From Burkholderia lata (GTDB lineage Bacteria; Pseudomonadota; Gammaproteobacteria; Burkholderiales; Burkholderiaceae), in NCBI RefSeq assembly GCF_000012945.1, contig NC_007509.1, positions 1 through 64,000 on the forward strand: a stretch of 64,000 bases of DNA. The letters are read 5' to 3'. The position numbers and the translations under genes are program-made. Each line of letters opens with the position of its first letter. Position 1 is the stretch's first letter. Of the stretch, positions 33,313 through 41,852 are shown in pieces. Below the pieces are notes generated by a model. It saw nothing but the letters and a program-made list of their open reading frames with translations, was not told the origin of the DNA and ran no database searches.

Positions 33313-34932
33313 TCAGACTTCCTTCTTCAGCGTGTCCGACATCCGCAGCGCAAGCGCCGCGATCGTCAGCGTCACGTTCACCGTACCGACGGTCGGCATC
33401 GTCGAGCTGCTCGAGATGAACAGGTTCGGATGGTCGAACGTGCGGCAGTCCTTGTCGACGACCGAGTCGCGTGCATCCGCGCCCATGATCGTCGCGCCCG
33501 TGATGTGATTGTTCGGCGCGAACTCGTCGTTGAAGACGACTTCGGTGCCGCCCAGCACCTTCGCGGCCGTCGCGTAGACCTCGCGCGTGTGCACGGCGCC
33601 GCGCTTCACGTAATCGTCGATCGCATACGTGATCTCGGGGCGCGGAATGCCGACCGCGTCGGTGGCCGTCTTGCTCGGCACAATGCGGTTCTCGGGTTGC
33701 GGCAGGATTTCGTGGAAGCAGTCGAACTGCACGAAGCGCGCGGAACGGTCGCGGATCTGCGCGTCGAGCTCCTCGGGCTTCATCAGCTTGCCGCCCTTGA
33801 AAATCTTCTGCGTTTCCTGGTTGATGCGCGACATGTTCGACAGGTGGATCTTCTTCGCGGCTTCGTTCGCGCGGAACGGGCCGTCGCGGAAACCGATCAG
33901 CGACGTCATCTCCTGCGGGCCGCGGCCCGGCCACAGCTTCTCGTTCGCGTAGAACGACACGCCGGTGCCCGGGTGGTCCATCAGGTTGCGGCCGACCATG
34001 TCCGAGCTGTTCGCGACACCGTTCGGGAAATCGCGGTTCGCGGACATCAGCAGGATCTTCGGCGTCTCGATGCCGTTCGCGGCGATCACGAAGTACTTGC
34101 CTTCGACGCGGTGGTCGGCGCCCGTCTTGTCCTTGTAGACCGCGGCGGTGATGCGCTTGTCCGGCCCGGTCTCGAGCTTGTAGACGACCGCGCTGTCGAT
34201 CAGCTTCGCGCCGGCCTGCTCGGCCTTCTCGACGTGCACGATGCCGTTGTACATCGCGCCGATCGGGCAGATCGGCATGCAGTTGTTGTTCCCGCAACAA
34301 GTCGGCCGGCCGTCGTACGGGCGGCTGTTGCGCGCCACAGGCTCGGTCACCACGTGGAACTTCGGGTCATAGCCGTTGAGCGCGCTCTTGATCGTCTGCT
34401 CGTTGAACGACAACGGCAGCGGCGGCATCGGGTACGGCTCCTTGCGCGGCGAGTACAGGTCTTCCTCGGGGCCCGGGCCCCACACGCCGAGTTCCTCTTC
34501 GGCGCGCTGGTAGTAATGCTCGATATCGTCGTACTGGATCGGCCAGTCGCGGCCGACGCCGTACACCGTCTTCATCTTGAAGTCGTTCGGGATGAAGCGC
34601 CATGCCGACGCGGCCCAGTGCCACGTCGTGCCGCCCACCGCGCGGATGTACTGCGAGTTGAACTTGTGCTCGCCCTTCAGGATCAGGTAGTCGTTCGGCG
34701 GGCCGTACTCCGGATGCGGCGCCCACGCGCTCGACGGGTACGGCGCCATGAAATCGGTCTTGTCGACCTGGTTGCGAAAGCGTTCGACGATTTCCCAGCG
34801 CGGCATGCGCGGGCCGGCTTCCAGCAGGATCACGGACTTGCCCGCCATCGCGAGCTGGTGTGCAACGATCGCGCCTGCGACACCCGACCCGACGACGACG
34901 ATGTCGGCCTTTTGCGTATCGGTATCGGCCAT
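33313..34932 (-). CDS. FAD-dependent glucose dehydrogenase catalytic (alpha) subunit
   Basis: A 539-residue GMC oxidoreductase oxidising glucose (or a related aldose) at C1, transferring electrons through a 3Fe-4S cluster. The sequence reads almost exactly as the B. cepacia enzyme used in glucose sensing, which is also 539 residues. The FAD-binding GSGVAGA lies at about 15-21. The cluster cysteines are Cys212, Cys213, Cys218 and Cys222 (TCCGNNNCMPICPIG). The active-site region NNHITGATIMG lies near the C-terminus. The ATG at 34932 overlaps the gamma-subunit stop (TGATG). It has no signal peptide and is exported with the Tat-signalled gamma subunit by hitchhiking. Confidence 0.95.
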   Translation of the reverse strand: MADTDTQKADIVVVGSGVAGAIVAHQLAMAGKSVILLEAGPRMPRWEIVERFRNQVDKTDFMAPYPSSAWAPHPEYGPPNDYLILKGEHKFNSQYIRAVGGTTWHWAASAWRFIPNDFKMKTVYGVGRDWPIQYDDIEHYYQRAEEELGVWGPGPEEDLYSPRKEPYPMPPLPLSFNEQTIKSALNGYDPKFHVVTEPVARNSRPYDGRPTCCGNNNCMPICPIGAMYNGIVHVEKAEQAGAKLIDSAVVYKLETGPDKRITAAVYKDKTGADHRVEGKYFVIAANGIETPKILLMSANRDFPNGVANSSDMVGRNLMDHPGTGVSFYANEKLWPGRGPQEMTSLIGFRDGPFRANEAAKKIHLSNMSRINQETQKIFKGGKLMKPEELDAQIRDRSARFVQFDCFHEILPQPENRIVPSKTATDAVGIPRPEITYAIDDYVKRGAVHTREVYATAAKVLGGTEVVFNDEFAPNNHITGATIMGADARDSVVDKDCRTFDHPNLFISSSSTMPTVGTVNVTLTIAALALRMSDTLKKEV

Positions 34933-35438
34933 CAGGCTTGCCTCTCGATCGGTTTTTCGGCCCAGAAGCCGGGTTTGTTGGGGCAATACGACGGGATCAC
35001 GAGCGTATCGGATACGACGCTGAACATTAATGCTTCTTCGTAGGTAATCACGACGTTGTCGACGATGCCGAGATACCACGCTTCAAGAATCTTCAGCGCG
35101 AGTGCTTCCTGATCGGGATTCAGCGAACCGGACGCGAGTGCGCTGGCGAGTTGCGGCAGGCTGTCGGCCGTCTTGAACGAGCCCTTCTGCAAGGCCTGCA
35201 GGAAGCGCTGGCCGAGCACGCGGCTCAACCCCTTCTTGCCTGTCAATGCTTCGGAGAGCGTCATGAACGTATCGAGCGGCGCGGTGCCGGGATCGTCTGC
35301 CAGGGCCCGCAACGCCAGCGAGCCGGTGAGGCCCGCCGCCGTCAGCGCCAGTGCGCCCTGCAGCCATTGACGCCGCGTAATGCCTGTTACGGCTGCGTCG
35401 ATATCGCGACGCGGGTGGGGAACCGTTTTGTTGGTCAT
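34932..35438 (-). CDS. FAD-glucose dehydrogenase small (gamma) subunit
   Basis: A 168-residue chaperone/hitch-hiker subunit (family: gluconate 2-dehydrogenase subunit 3). The Tat signal is ITRRQWLQGALALTAAGLTG at about residues 19-38. It carries the alpha subunit to the periplasm and is needed for its folding. The body (SEALTGKKGLSRVLGQRFLQ; VVITYEEALMFSVVSDTLVI; SYCPNKPGFWAEKP) follows the B. cepacia subunit. Start at 35438 is the Met giving the known N-terminus. The gap to cydB upstream is only 44 bp. Confidence 0.92.
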   Translation of the reverse strand: MTNKTVPHPRRDIDAAVTGITRRQWLQGALALTAAGLTGSLALRALADDPGTAPLDTFMTLSEALTGKKGLSRVLGQRFLQALQKGSFKTADSLPQLASALASGSLNPDQEALALKILEAWYLGIVDNVVITYEEALMFSVVSDTLVIPSYCPNKPGFWAEKPIERQA

Positions 35439-35482
35439 GTTGGGGATTTTCAGGTAGTCATATGACAAGCAAAAAAACGAAA

Positions 35483-36490
35483 TCAGTAATGCGTTACATC
35501 CGTTTCACGCGCTTTGCCGCGAAACACGTGATACTGCATTGCGTTGTAGACGAGGAGGATGGGCAAGATGATGATGGTGCCGACGAGTGCGAACAGCTGG
35601 CTCGAATGGCTCGACGAGGCGTCCCAGATCGACAGCGACGGCGGCACGATGTTCGGCCATATGCTGATCACAAATCCCGTGTAGCCGAGGAAGACCAGTC
35701 CGAACATCAGCAGGAGTGGCGTGGCCTCGTGCTCGCGCTTCACCGTGTGGAAGATGCCCCACACGCACGCGATGACGAGGATCGGCACCGGCAGGAACCA
35801 GCCCAGGTTGCCGCTGCCGAACCAGCGATGCGCGACGGCCGGCAGCCCGAGCACGGTCCACAGGCTGACCACGCCCATCACGGCGAGCAGCACGCCCGCG
35901 AGCGGCTTCATCAGGAGCCGCATCTTGCGCTGCAGCTCACCGTCGACCTTCAGGATCAGCCAGCCGCAGCCGAGCGTCGCATACGTGACGAGCACGCCGA
36001 TCCCGCACAGCAGGCTGAACGGCGACAGCCAGTCGAACGGCCCGCCCGCGAACTGGTTGTTCTCGATCTTGATGCCCTGCAGCAGCGAACCGAGCACGAT
36101 CCCCTGACAGAACGCGGCAAGCGCCGAGCCGCCGATGAACGCGAGATCCCACATGTGTTGCGTGCGCGTGGCCTTCGCGCGCAGCTCGAACGCCGCGCCG
36201 CGGAAGATCAGCCCGACCAGCATCAGCACGAGCGGCAGGTAGTTCGCCGGCAGCAGCGTCGAATACACGACCGGGAATGCGCCATAGAGCCCCGCACCGC
36301 CGAGCACCAGGAACGTCTCGTTGCCGTCCCACACCGGCGCGACGGTGTCGAGCATCACTTCGCGCTCGGCCTTCGCATCGAAGAACGGAAACAGCAGGCC
36401 GATACCGAGATCGAAGCCGTCCAGCATCACGTAGATGAATACGCCGAGGCCGATGATCGCGGCCCAAACGACAGGAAGATCGATTTGCAT
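35483..36490 (-). CDS. cydB: Cytochrome bd-type quinol oxidase subunit II
   Basis: A 335-residue integral membrane partner of CydA, with about 8 membrane segments. The start MQIDLPVVWAAIIGLGVFIY and VMLDGFDLGIGLLFPFF, then VWDGNETFLVLGGAGLYGAF, are conserved CydB/CioB features. It completes the bd-type oxidase that reduces oxygen with quinol. The ATG at 36490 is 3 bp after the cydA stop. The glucose dehydrogenase subunits follow 44 bp downstream on the same strand. Confidence 0.92.
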   Translation of the reverse strand: MQIDLPVVWAAIIGLGVFIYVMLDGFDLGIGLLFPFFDAKAEREVMLDTVAPVWDGNETFLVLGGAGLYGAFPVVYSTLLPANYLPLVLMLVGLIFRGAAFELRAKATRTQHMWDLAFIGGSALAAFCQGIVLGSLLQGIKIENNQFAGGPFDWLSPFSLLCGIGVLVTYATLGCGWLILKVDGELQRKMRLLMKPLAGVLLAVMGVVSLWTVLGLPAVAHRWFGSGNLGWFLPVPILVIACVWGIFHTVKREHEATPLLLMFGLVFLGYTGFVISIWPNIVPPSLSIWDASSSHSSQLFALVGTIIILPILLVYNAMQYHVFRGKARETDVTHY

Positions 36491-36493
36491 GGC

Positions 36494-37894
36494 TTACTCC
36501 GCTTCGGTCACGTTCAGCGGCGTGGACAGCGCGCTCTTGCGCAGCCCCGGATGCCGGTGCAGCTCGATATACCCGGCCTGGGCAGCCGGCCCGCGCTTCA
36601 TCAGTTTCATCATGTAGTAGATACCCGTTCCGAACACCAGGAAATACACGACCACGAAGATCAGCAGCGACACGCCGACCTGCTGCGCACTGAGCGGCGC
36701 GACGGAATCGACGGTGCGCAGCACGCCGTACACGGTCCATGGCTGCCGCCCGACCTCGGTGGTGATCCAGCCCGCCAGCAGCGCGAGGATGCCCGACGGC
36801 CCCATCGCCACCACGAACCACTGGAACCAGCGCGTTTCATACAGACGCCCGCCCTTTCTCAGCAGCAGCCCGAGCAGCGCGGTGAGCAGCATCAGCATCC
36901 CGAGGCCCGCCATGATCCGGAACGTCCAGAACACGATCGGCGAATACGGGCGGTCCTGCGGCGGGAATTCCTTCAGCCCGCGAATCTCGCCGTCCCAGCT
37001 GTGCGTGAGGATCAGGCTGCCGAGGTGCGGCACCTGGATCGCATAGCGCGTGGTTTCGGCCTGCATGTCGGGCAACCCGAAGAGATTCAGCGCGGTGCCG
37101 CCCTTCTCGGTTTCCCACAGCCCCTCGATCGCCGCGATCTTCGCCGGCTGGTATTCGCGCGTGTTCAGCCCGTGCGCATCGCCGACGACGATCTGGATTG
37201 GCGCGAGGATCAGCAGCATCCACAGCGCCATCGAGAAGCTGCGCTTCACCGGCTCGTCGCGGCGCCCCTTCAGCAGGTGCCACGCGCCGCACGCGGCGAC
37301 GATGAAGCCCGCGACGATGAACGCCGCGATCGTCATGTGCACGAGCCGGTACGGGAACGACGGATTGAAGACGATCTTGAACCAGTCGACCGGCACGACG
37401 AGGCCGTTCTCGATCTTGTAGCCCTGCGGCGTCTGCATGAAGCTGTTCGACGCGAGAATCCAGAACGTCGAGATCAGCGTGCCGACCGCGACCATCAGCG
37501 TCGCGAAGAAGTGTGCGCGCGGGCTGACGCGCTGCCAGCCGAACAGCATCACGCCGAGGAAGCCGGCTTCGAGGAAGAACGCCGTCAACACTTCATAGGT
37601 GAGCAGCGGGCCCGTGATGTTGCCCGCGACGCGCGAGAAGCCGGCCCAGTTGGTGCCGAACTCGTACGCCATCACGACGCCGGAGACCACGCCCATCCCG
37701 AAGCCGATCGCGAAGATCTTCGACCAGAACTGGAACATGGATTTGTAGACGGCATCGCCGGTGACGAGGTAGCGCCATTCCAGCACCGCCAGGAAGCTCG
37801 CCATACCGATACTGATCGCGGGAAACACGATGTGGAACGACACCGTGAACGCGAACTGCAACCGGGCGAGATGAAATGCGTCGAAGATATCCAT
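36494..37894 (-). CDS. cydA: Cytochrome bd-type quinol oxidase subunit I (CioA-like)
   Basis: A 466-residue haem-bearing subunit. The N-terminal LARLQFAFTVSFHIVFPAIS supplies the first haem histidine at position 21. The quinol-binding loop region (DAHGLNTREYQPAKIAAIEG) and GRQPWTVYGVLRT are conserved. The length and short Q-loop fit the cyanide-insensitive CioA branch. I chose the ATG at 37894 rather than the GTG at 37897 because GGAG sits 5 bases before it. It heads a likely five-gene operon with cydB and the three dehydrogenase subunits; a promoter is visible upstream. Confidence 0.93.
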   Translation of the reverse strand: MDIFDAFHLARLQFAFTVSFHIVFPAISIGMASFLAVLEWRYLVTGDAVYKSMFQFWSKIFAIGFGMGVVSGVVMAYEFGTNWAGFSRVAGNITGPLLTYEVLTAFFLEAGFLGVMLFGWQRVSPRAHFFATLMVAVGTLISTFWILASNSFMQTPQGYKIENGLVVPVDWFKIVFNPSFPYRLVHMTIAAFIVAGFIVAACGAWHLLKGRRDEPVKRSFSMALWMLLILAPIQIVVGDAHGLNTREYQPAKIAAIEGLWETEKGGTALNLFGLPDMQAETTRYAIQVPHLGSLILTHSWDGEIRGLKEFPPQDRPYSPIVFWTFRIMAGLGMLMLLTALLGLLLRKGGRLYETRWFQWFVVAMGPSGILALLAGWITTEVGRQPWTVYGVLRTVDSVAPLSAQQVGVSLLIFVVVYFLVFGTGIYYMMKLMKRGPAAQAGYIELHRHPGLRKSALSTPLNVTEAE

Positions 37895-37926
37895 CACCGC
37901 TCCATCTTCAGTTCAAAAGTTTCGTT

Positions 37927-37956
37927 CTTATAATCAATAGCGGTTCGCGCAGTCAA
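37927..37956 (-). promoter_or_regulatory. Predicted sigma-70 promoter of cydAB-dehydrogenase operon
   Basis: On the minus strand TTGACT (37956-37951) and TATAAG (37932-37927) are separated by 18 bases, about 30 bp before the cydA start. A nearby TTGAT...ATCAA-like pattern is too imperfect to call an FNR/Anr site. Confidence 0.5.
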
Positions 37957-38180
37957 TATAAATATCATCAAATCATTAGGCGAAATGCTGCGTGGATTGT
38001 ATCGAAGAGCAATCCGCCGGATCGCTCTAGGGACTTCGGTACGGTCGAATATTCCGCGAGGTGATCGATCCGTGCGCATGTCGCAAACGCATTGAGAACG
38101 GCTCGCTACAAGTCGTGAGATGGAAGTCAAATTGCTTTTGATTTCAGCCGATTGTTATTTGCAACAAAGCAATTTGTTAC

Positions 38181-38200
38181 TTCTCACAATTTTGTGAGAA
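38181..38200. promoter_or_regulatory. Palindromic operator upstream of efflux operon
   Basis: TTCTCACAATTTTGTGAGAA is a 9-bp perfect inverted repeat around TT, the size and shape of a MarR-family site. A second dyad, TTGTT-N6-AACAA (38152-38167), is just upstream. The operon's last gene encodes a MarR regulator, so autoregulation through this site is likely. The rest of 37957-38413 has no gene I can support. Confidence 0.6.
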
Positions 38201-38413
38201 CGCACAATTCGAATGGTTTATTTAACGGTTTTATCGAACTGGTGATCCGATTACTATCTTGGCGCGATGCTTGGAGGCAGGAAGGGCCCCAGGGCCCCAG
38301 GCTTTTTGGGCGGTGTGTCCGAGCCTTATCCAATCGCGTTCATTCGATGATCGAATCAACCTTGTGGCATGGCAGCCATGCTGCCTTCGTCCGTTGCCTT
38401 GCATATTTTTCTG

Positions 38414-38683
38414 ATGCGTTCGTCTACCGTCCTGAGTTTCATTTCGATCGCGGCCAGCCTGTTGCTCGGAGGGTGTGTGCCAGCGCCGTCGGTCGCCGTA
38501 TTCGGCGCTGCTTTTCCGGACTGGCTGTTCTGCATTGTTGTCGGCGTGCTGGGGGCCGGAATCGTTCACGTCGTGCTGGGCAAGCGTGGCAAACGCGCGT
38601 TGCTCGCGCCGCTGGCGATCAGCTATCCCGCCCTGTGTGCGTTGCTTGCCATGGCCTTCTGGCTGCTCTTCTTTCCTCACTGA
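38414..38683 (+). CDS. ytcA: YtcA-family small lipoprotein
   Basis: An 89-residue protein. The signal sequence ends in a lipobox (SLLLGGC), and APSVAVFGAAFPDWLFCIVV matches the YtcA core, followed by a second membrane helix near the C-terminus. In E. coli ytcA precedes mdtNOP, as here. The ATG at 38414 gives a length close to E. coli YtcA and a proper lipobox; earlier in-frame Mets (38369, 38378) also lack a ribosome site. Probably an accessory inner-membrane component of the efflux pump. Confidence 0.75.
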   Translation: MRSSTVLSFISIAASLLLGGCVPAPSVAVFGAAFPDWLFCIVVGVLGAGIVHVVLGKRGKRALLAPLAISYPALCALLAMAFWLLFFPH

Positions 38684-38696
38684 TTCCTCGTACCTT

Positions 38697-39752
38697 ATGT
38701 CTGACGCTTCTGGCGCATCGCGCAAAAAGTCCCTGCCTGCGTGGCTTATTGTGGTGGCCACACTGGTGCTGCTCGGTGTTGTTGTGTGGCGTCTCGATCA
38801 GGCGCTGACGACCGACGATGCCTATGTCTATGCCGACACGATCAACGTCGTACCGGAAGTGACCGGCAAGATCGTCGAGATGCCAGTGCGCGATAACCAG
38901 CCGGTGAAGCGGGGAGACTTATTGTTCCGGATCGATCCGCGACCGTACCAGGATGCGCTCAATCAGGCGCGTGCAAGGTTGGTCACGCTCGAAAGGCAGA
39001 TTGGACTCACGCAGCGTACGGTCAATGCGCAGCAGTACAACGCCGATTCCGTTAAGGCAGCGGTTGAGCGCTCGCGCGCCCAGGCCGTGCAGGCGGCGGA
39101 TACGCTGCATCGCATGGAGCCGCTGCTTGCGCCGGGCTATATGTCGGCGGAAGATGTCGATCGGGCGCGCACCGCGGAGCGGGCGGCGCAGGCGGAGTTG
39201 AACGCAGCGATGCTGCAGGCGCAGCAGGCGTCCGCGGCGGTGAGCGGCGTGGACGCATTGGTCGCGCAGCGTGCCGAAGTCGAAGCGCAGATCGCGATTG
39301 CGGAGCTGAACCTCGAGTTCACCGAAGTCCGCGCACCGTTCGACGGTCGGGTGGCCTCACTGCGCACGACAGTCGGGCAATTCGCGTCGGCGCTCAAGCC
39401 AGTCTTTACTCTGATCGATATACGTCACTGGTACGTGATCGCGAATTTCCGCGAAACCGATCTGAAAGGCGTGCGAGCAGGGACATCGGCGACCGTTTAT
39501 CTCCTAAGCGACACCGGCAAGCATTTCGACGGCGAGGTCGATTCGATCAGCTACGGCGTGCTGCCCGACGACGGTGGCGTGGTCCAGGAAGGTTTGCCGC
39601 GTGTGGCGCGAAGCATCAACTGGGTGCACGTGTCGCAGCGTTTCCCTGTCAAGATCGCGGTTCGAAATCCGAACCCGGAAACGTTCCGCATTGGCACGTC
39701 GGCGGTGGCCACACTGAGGCGCGATGCCTCCGCCCGCGGCGCGGCTCAGTGA
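38697..39752 (+). CDS. mdtN: HlyD/EmrA-type membrane fusion protein, MdtN-like
   Basis: A 351-residue periplasmic adaptor. One N-terminal membrane helix (PAWLIVVATLVLLGVVVWRL) is followed by the lipoyl half-motif (VVPEVTGKIVEMPVRDNQPV), an alpha-hairpin rich in Ala/Gln (about 95-200), and the second lipoyl half (LEFTEVRAPFDGRVASLRTT). It links the inner-membrane FUSC protein to the outer-membrane channel. It lies 13 bp after ytcA, and mdtO starts 7 bp after its stop. Family members export aromatic acids, dyes or sulfa-type drugs; the substrate here is unknown. Confidence 0.87.
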   Translation: MSDASGASRKKSLPAWLIVVATLVLLGVVVWRLDQALTTDDAYVYADTINVVPEVTGKIVEMPVRDNQPVKRGDLLFRIDPRPYQDALNQARARLVTLERQIGLTQRTVNAQQYNADSVKAAVERSRAQAVQAADTLHRMEPLLAPGYMSAEDVDRARTAERAAQAELNAAMLQAQQASAAVSGVDALVAQRAEVEAQIAIAELNLEFTEVRAPFDGRVASLRTTVGQFASALKPVFTLIDIRHWYVIANFRETDLKGVRAGTSATVYLLSDTGKHFDGEVDSISYGVLPDDGGVVQEGLPRVARSINWVHVSQRFPVKIAVRNPNPETFRIGTSAVATLRRDASARGAAQ

Positions 39753-39759
39753 GCATCGC

Positions 39760-41850
39760 ATGAGCACTGAGCAATTCGCATCGAGCAATCTTCAACGCCT
39801 TGCTGGCTTCATTGGCGGCGAAGTCCGGCCGTACCCGGGGCGCATGAATGTGATGCTGCGTTGCCTGCTGACCAGCGCGCTTGTCATCGTCACGTCGATG
39901 GCGCTGCAGGTGCCACTTCTGCCGGTGTCACTGATCGTGGTGTTCTTCGTGACGCAGTCGAACGTCGTGGTGACGCGCTTGACCGGCGTGCTGTTCGTCG
40001 TCGGGTCGACGATTGCCGTAGGCAGCACGATTCTGGTGCTCAAGTTCACCTACGACTATCCATTGCTACGGATCCTGTTGGCTGGCACGCTGGTCTTTCT
40101 CAGCGTTTATATGATGCGGGTGGCAAAGATTGGTGTCGTGTTCTTTATTGTCGGGCTCACTGTCATTTACGGGCAAACATTCGTCGATAGTACCGACCAG
40201 GCCGAACTGCTGGTGCGCGCGGAGTTGTGGGCGTGGGTCGCAGTCACCTATGCGATTGCGCTGACGCTCCTGATCAATACGCTGTTCCTGCCCGTCGAAC
40301 CCATGCGGCAACTTTGCAGCGCTATGGGCGGTCAGCTGAAAGCAATCGACACAAGTCTGGCAGGACTCGAGCATTGGGCGTTGGTGGCGAGTGCGCCCGG
40401 AGCGTATGAAATCCAGGTTGGCGCGTTGACGCTCAAGAAGCTGCTCCGCTTCGCGACGATGCGTGATGCCGCGTATCGCGCAAACCAGGCGTTGCATTTG
40501 GCGCGGGTGGCGACTGTGTCGCGTCTGTATGCTGCGACTGGCCATCTGCCGGCTTCGTCAGCAGGATTGACGGTCGACGCGATTCCTGTGCTGCGTGATG
40601 CCATACAGCGACTTGCTGATGCGGTGGAGGCGGATGGTCAATTCGTTGCGCCCGGAGCATTGATTGATCTGGGGGGGGATGGGTTGCCCGGCGCGCTTGC
40701 GGAAATGCGCGACGCGTTGCTGGAGTTCTCTGGGCGATCGGCTGCACCACAGGGCGTTCAATCGCCAGCCGAAAAGGAGCGATTGCTTGTGCCGGACGCC
40801 GTCACCAATCCGGTCTACGCCCAGTTCGCATTGAAGACGCTGATGGCGGCCATGATCAGCTATCTCTTCTACATTGCGACCGACTGGCAAGGTATTCACA
40901 CGATGATGCTGACCTGTCTGATCGTAGCGCAACCCAGCCTCGGCTCCTCGGTCCAGCGCGCGGTGTTGCGGATCGGCGGTGCCGCCGTCGGTAGTGTACT
41001 GGCGCTCGCAATGGTCGTCTGGGTTATGCCGCATCTTGATGGGGTTGTCGGGTTGCTGATGATGGTCTTGCCCGTGATCGCGCTGGCCGCCTGGGTCTCG
41101 GCTGGTTCGGAGCACATCAGCTACGCTGGTACCCAGATCATGTTTACGTTTTCGCTGGCCGTGCTAGAGCAATTCGGCCCCGCCATTAATCTGACTGAAA
41201 TCCGCGACCGGATGATCGGAATTTTGTTCGGCGTCGCCGTATCGGCAGTCGTTCATGCGTGTCTGTGGCCTGAGGCCGAAGGCGAAGCACTGCGTCAGCG
41301 TGCTGCGAAGCTGCTGCGACGGATTGGCGCGCAGCTTCGTTCGGATGGGACGGGGCCGATCCCAGTCACCCTGTGGGCCGAGTTGAGTGACAGCGAAGCG
41401 ATGTCGGCGCGAGTCGCGCTGGAACCGGGGTGGCAGATGGCGGACGGAGAGCAGGAAAGTCTGACTTTGCGCATGCAGACTTTGCTCGCCCGGGTCCGGG
41501 AAATTCTGCTGGCAACCGACGCCTTCGGCGCAGAGCGCAATGCACAGAAATTGCCAGGCGGGATCGCTACCGCGACGACTGCGTTTCAGGCCGAGCTGGC
41601 CGGATTGCTCGACGGCTATGCAAGCGCGTTGGCTGAGCGTCCGCTGACGATCAATGCGCCGCCTTGTGCGTCGCTGGCGGCACTGTCGGATTGCTGCGCG
41701 GCCGAACTGTCGACCCTGCCGACCGATGCGTTGCGGGCCGCATACGACCGGTTGCTGACCCGCGCAAGCAACCTCGCCGTCCAGGTCGCGGGCCTGCCGG
41801 CCTGGGCGCCGGGATCTGTCGGTACCGTATTGACTTCCCGAGCTTCATAA
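39760..41850 (+). CDS. mdtO: FUSC-family inner-membrane transporter, MdtO-like
   Basis: A 696-residue protein (E. coli MdtO 683) with two sets of about six membrane helices (starting near residue 28 and near 350) separated by soluble regions. This is the fusaric-acid-resistance/aromatic-acid exporter (FUSC) architecture. The second set includes YLFYIATDWQGIHTMMLTCL and the GSSVQRAVLRIGG motif typical of the family. It works with the adaptor before it and the outer-membrane factor after it. The ATG at 39760 follows the mdtN stop by 7 bp. Confidence 0.87.
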   Translation: MSTEQFASSNLQRLAGFIGGEVRPYPGRMNVMLRCLLTSALVIVTSMALQVPLLPVSLIVVFFVTQSNVVVTRLTGVLFVVGSTIAVGSTILVLKFTYDYPLLRILLAGTLVFLSVYMMRVAKIGVVFFIVGLTVIYGQTFVDSTDQAELLVRAELWAWVAVTYAIALTLLINTLFLPVEPMRQLCSAMGGQLKAIDTSLAGLEHWALVASAPGAYEIQVGALTLKKLLRFATMRDAAYRANQALHLARVATVSRLYAATGHLPASSAGLTVDAIPVLRDAIQRLADAVEADGQFVAPGALIDLGGDGLPGALAEMRDALLEFSGRSAAPQGVQSPAEKERLLVPDAVTNPVYAQFALKTLMAAMISYLFYIATDWQGIHTMMLTCLIVAQPSLGSSVQRAVLRIGGAAVGSVLALAMVVWVMPHLDGVVGLLMMVLPVIALAAWVSAGSEHISYAGTQIMFTFSLAVLEQFGPAINLTEIRDRMIGILFGVAVSAVVHACLWPEAEGEALRQRAAKLLRRIGAQLRSDGTGPIPVTLWAELSDSEAMSARVALEPGWQMADGEQESLTLRMQTLLARVREILLATDAFGAERNAQKLPGGIATATTAFQAELAGLLDGYASALAERPLTINAPPCASLAALSDCCAAELSTLPTDALRAAYDRLLTRASNLAVQVAGLPAWAPGSVGTVLTSRAS

Positions 41851-41852
41851 GC

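Noticed and set aside
35462..37933. Very long plus-strand frame (823 codons) opposite cydAB
   Set aside because: It is antisense to two unmistakable genes and its composition (Arg, His, Gln, Asp rich) is that of a GC-rich shadow frame.
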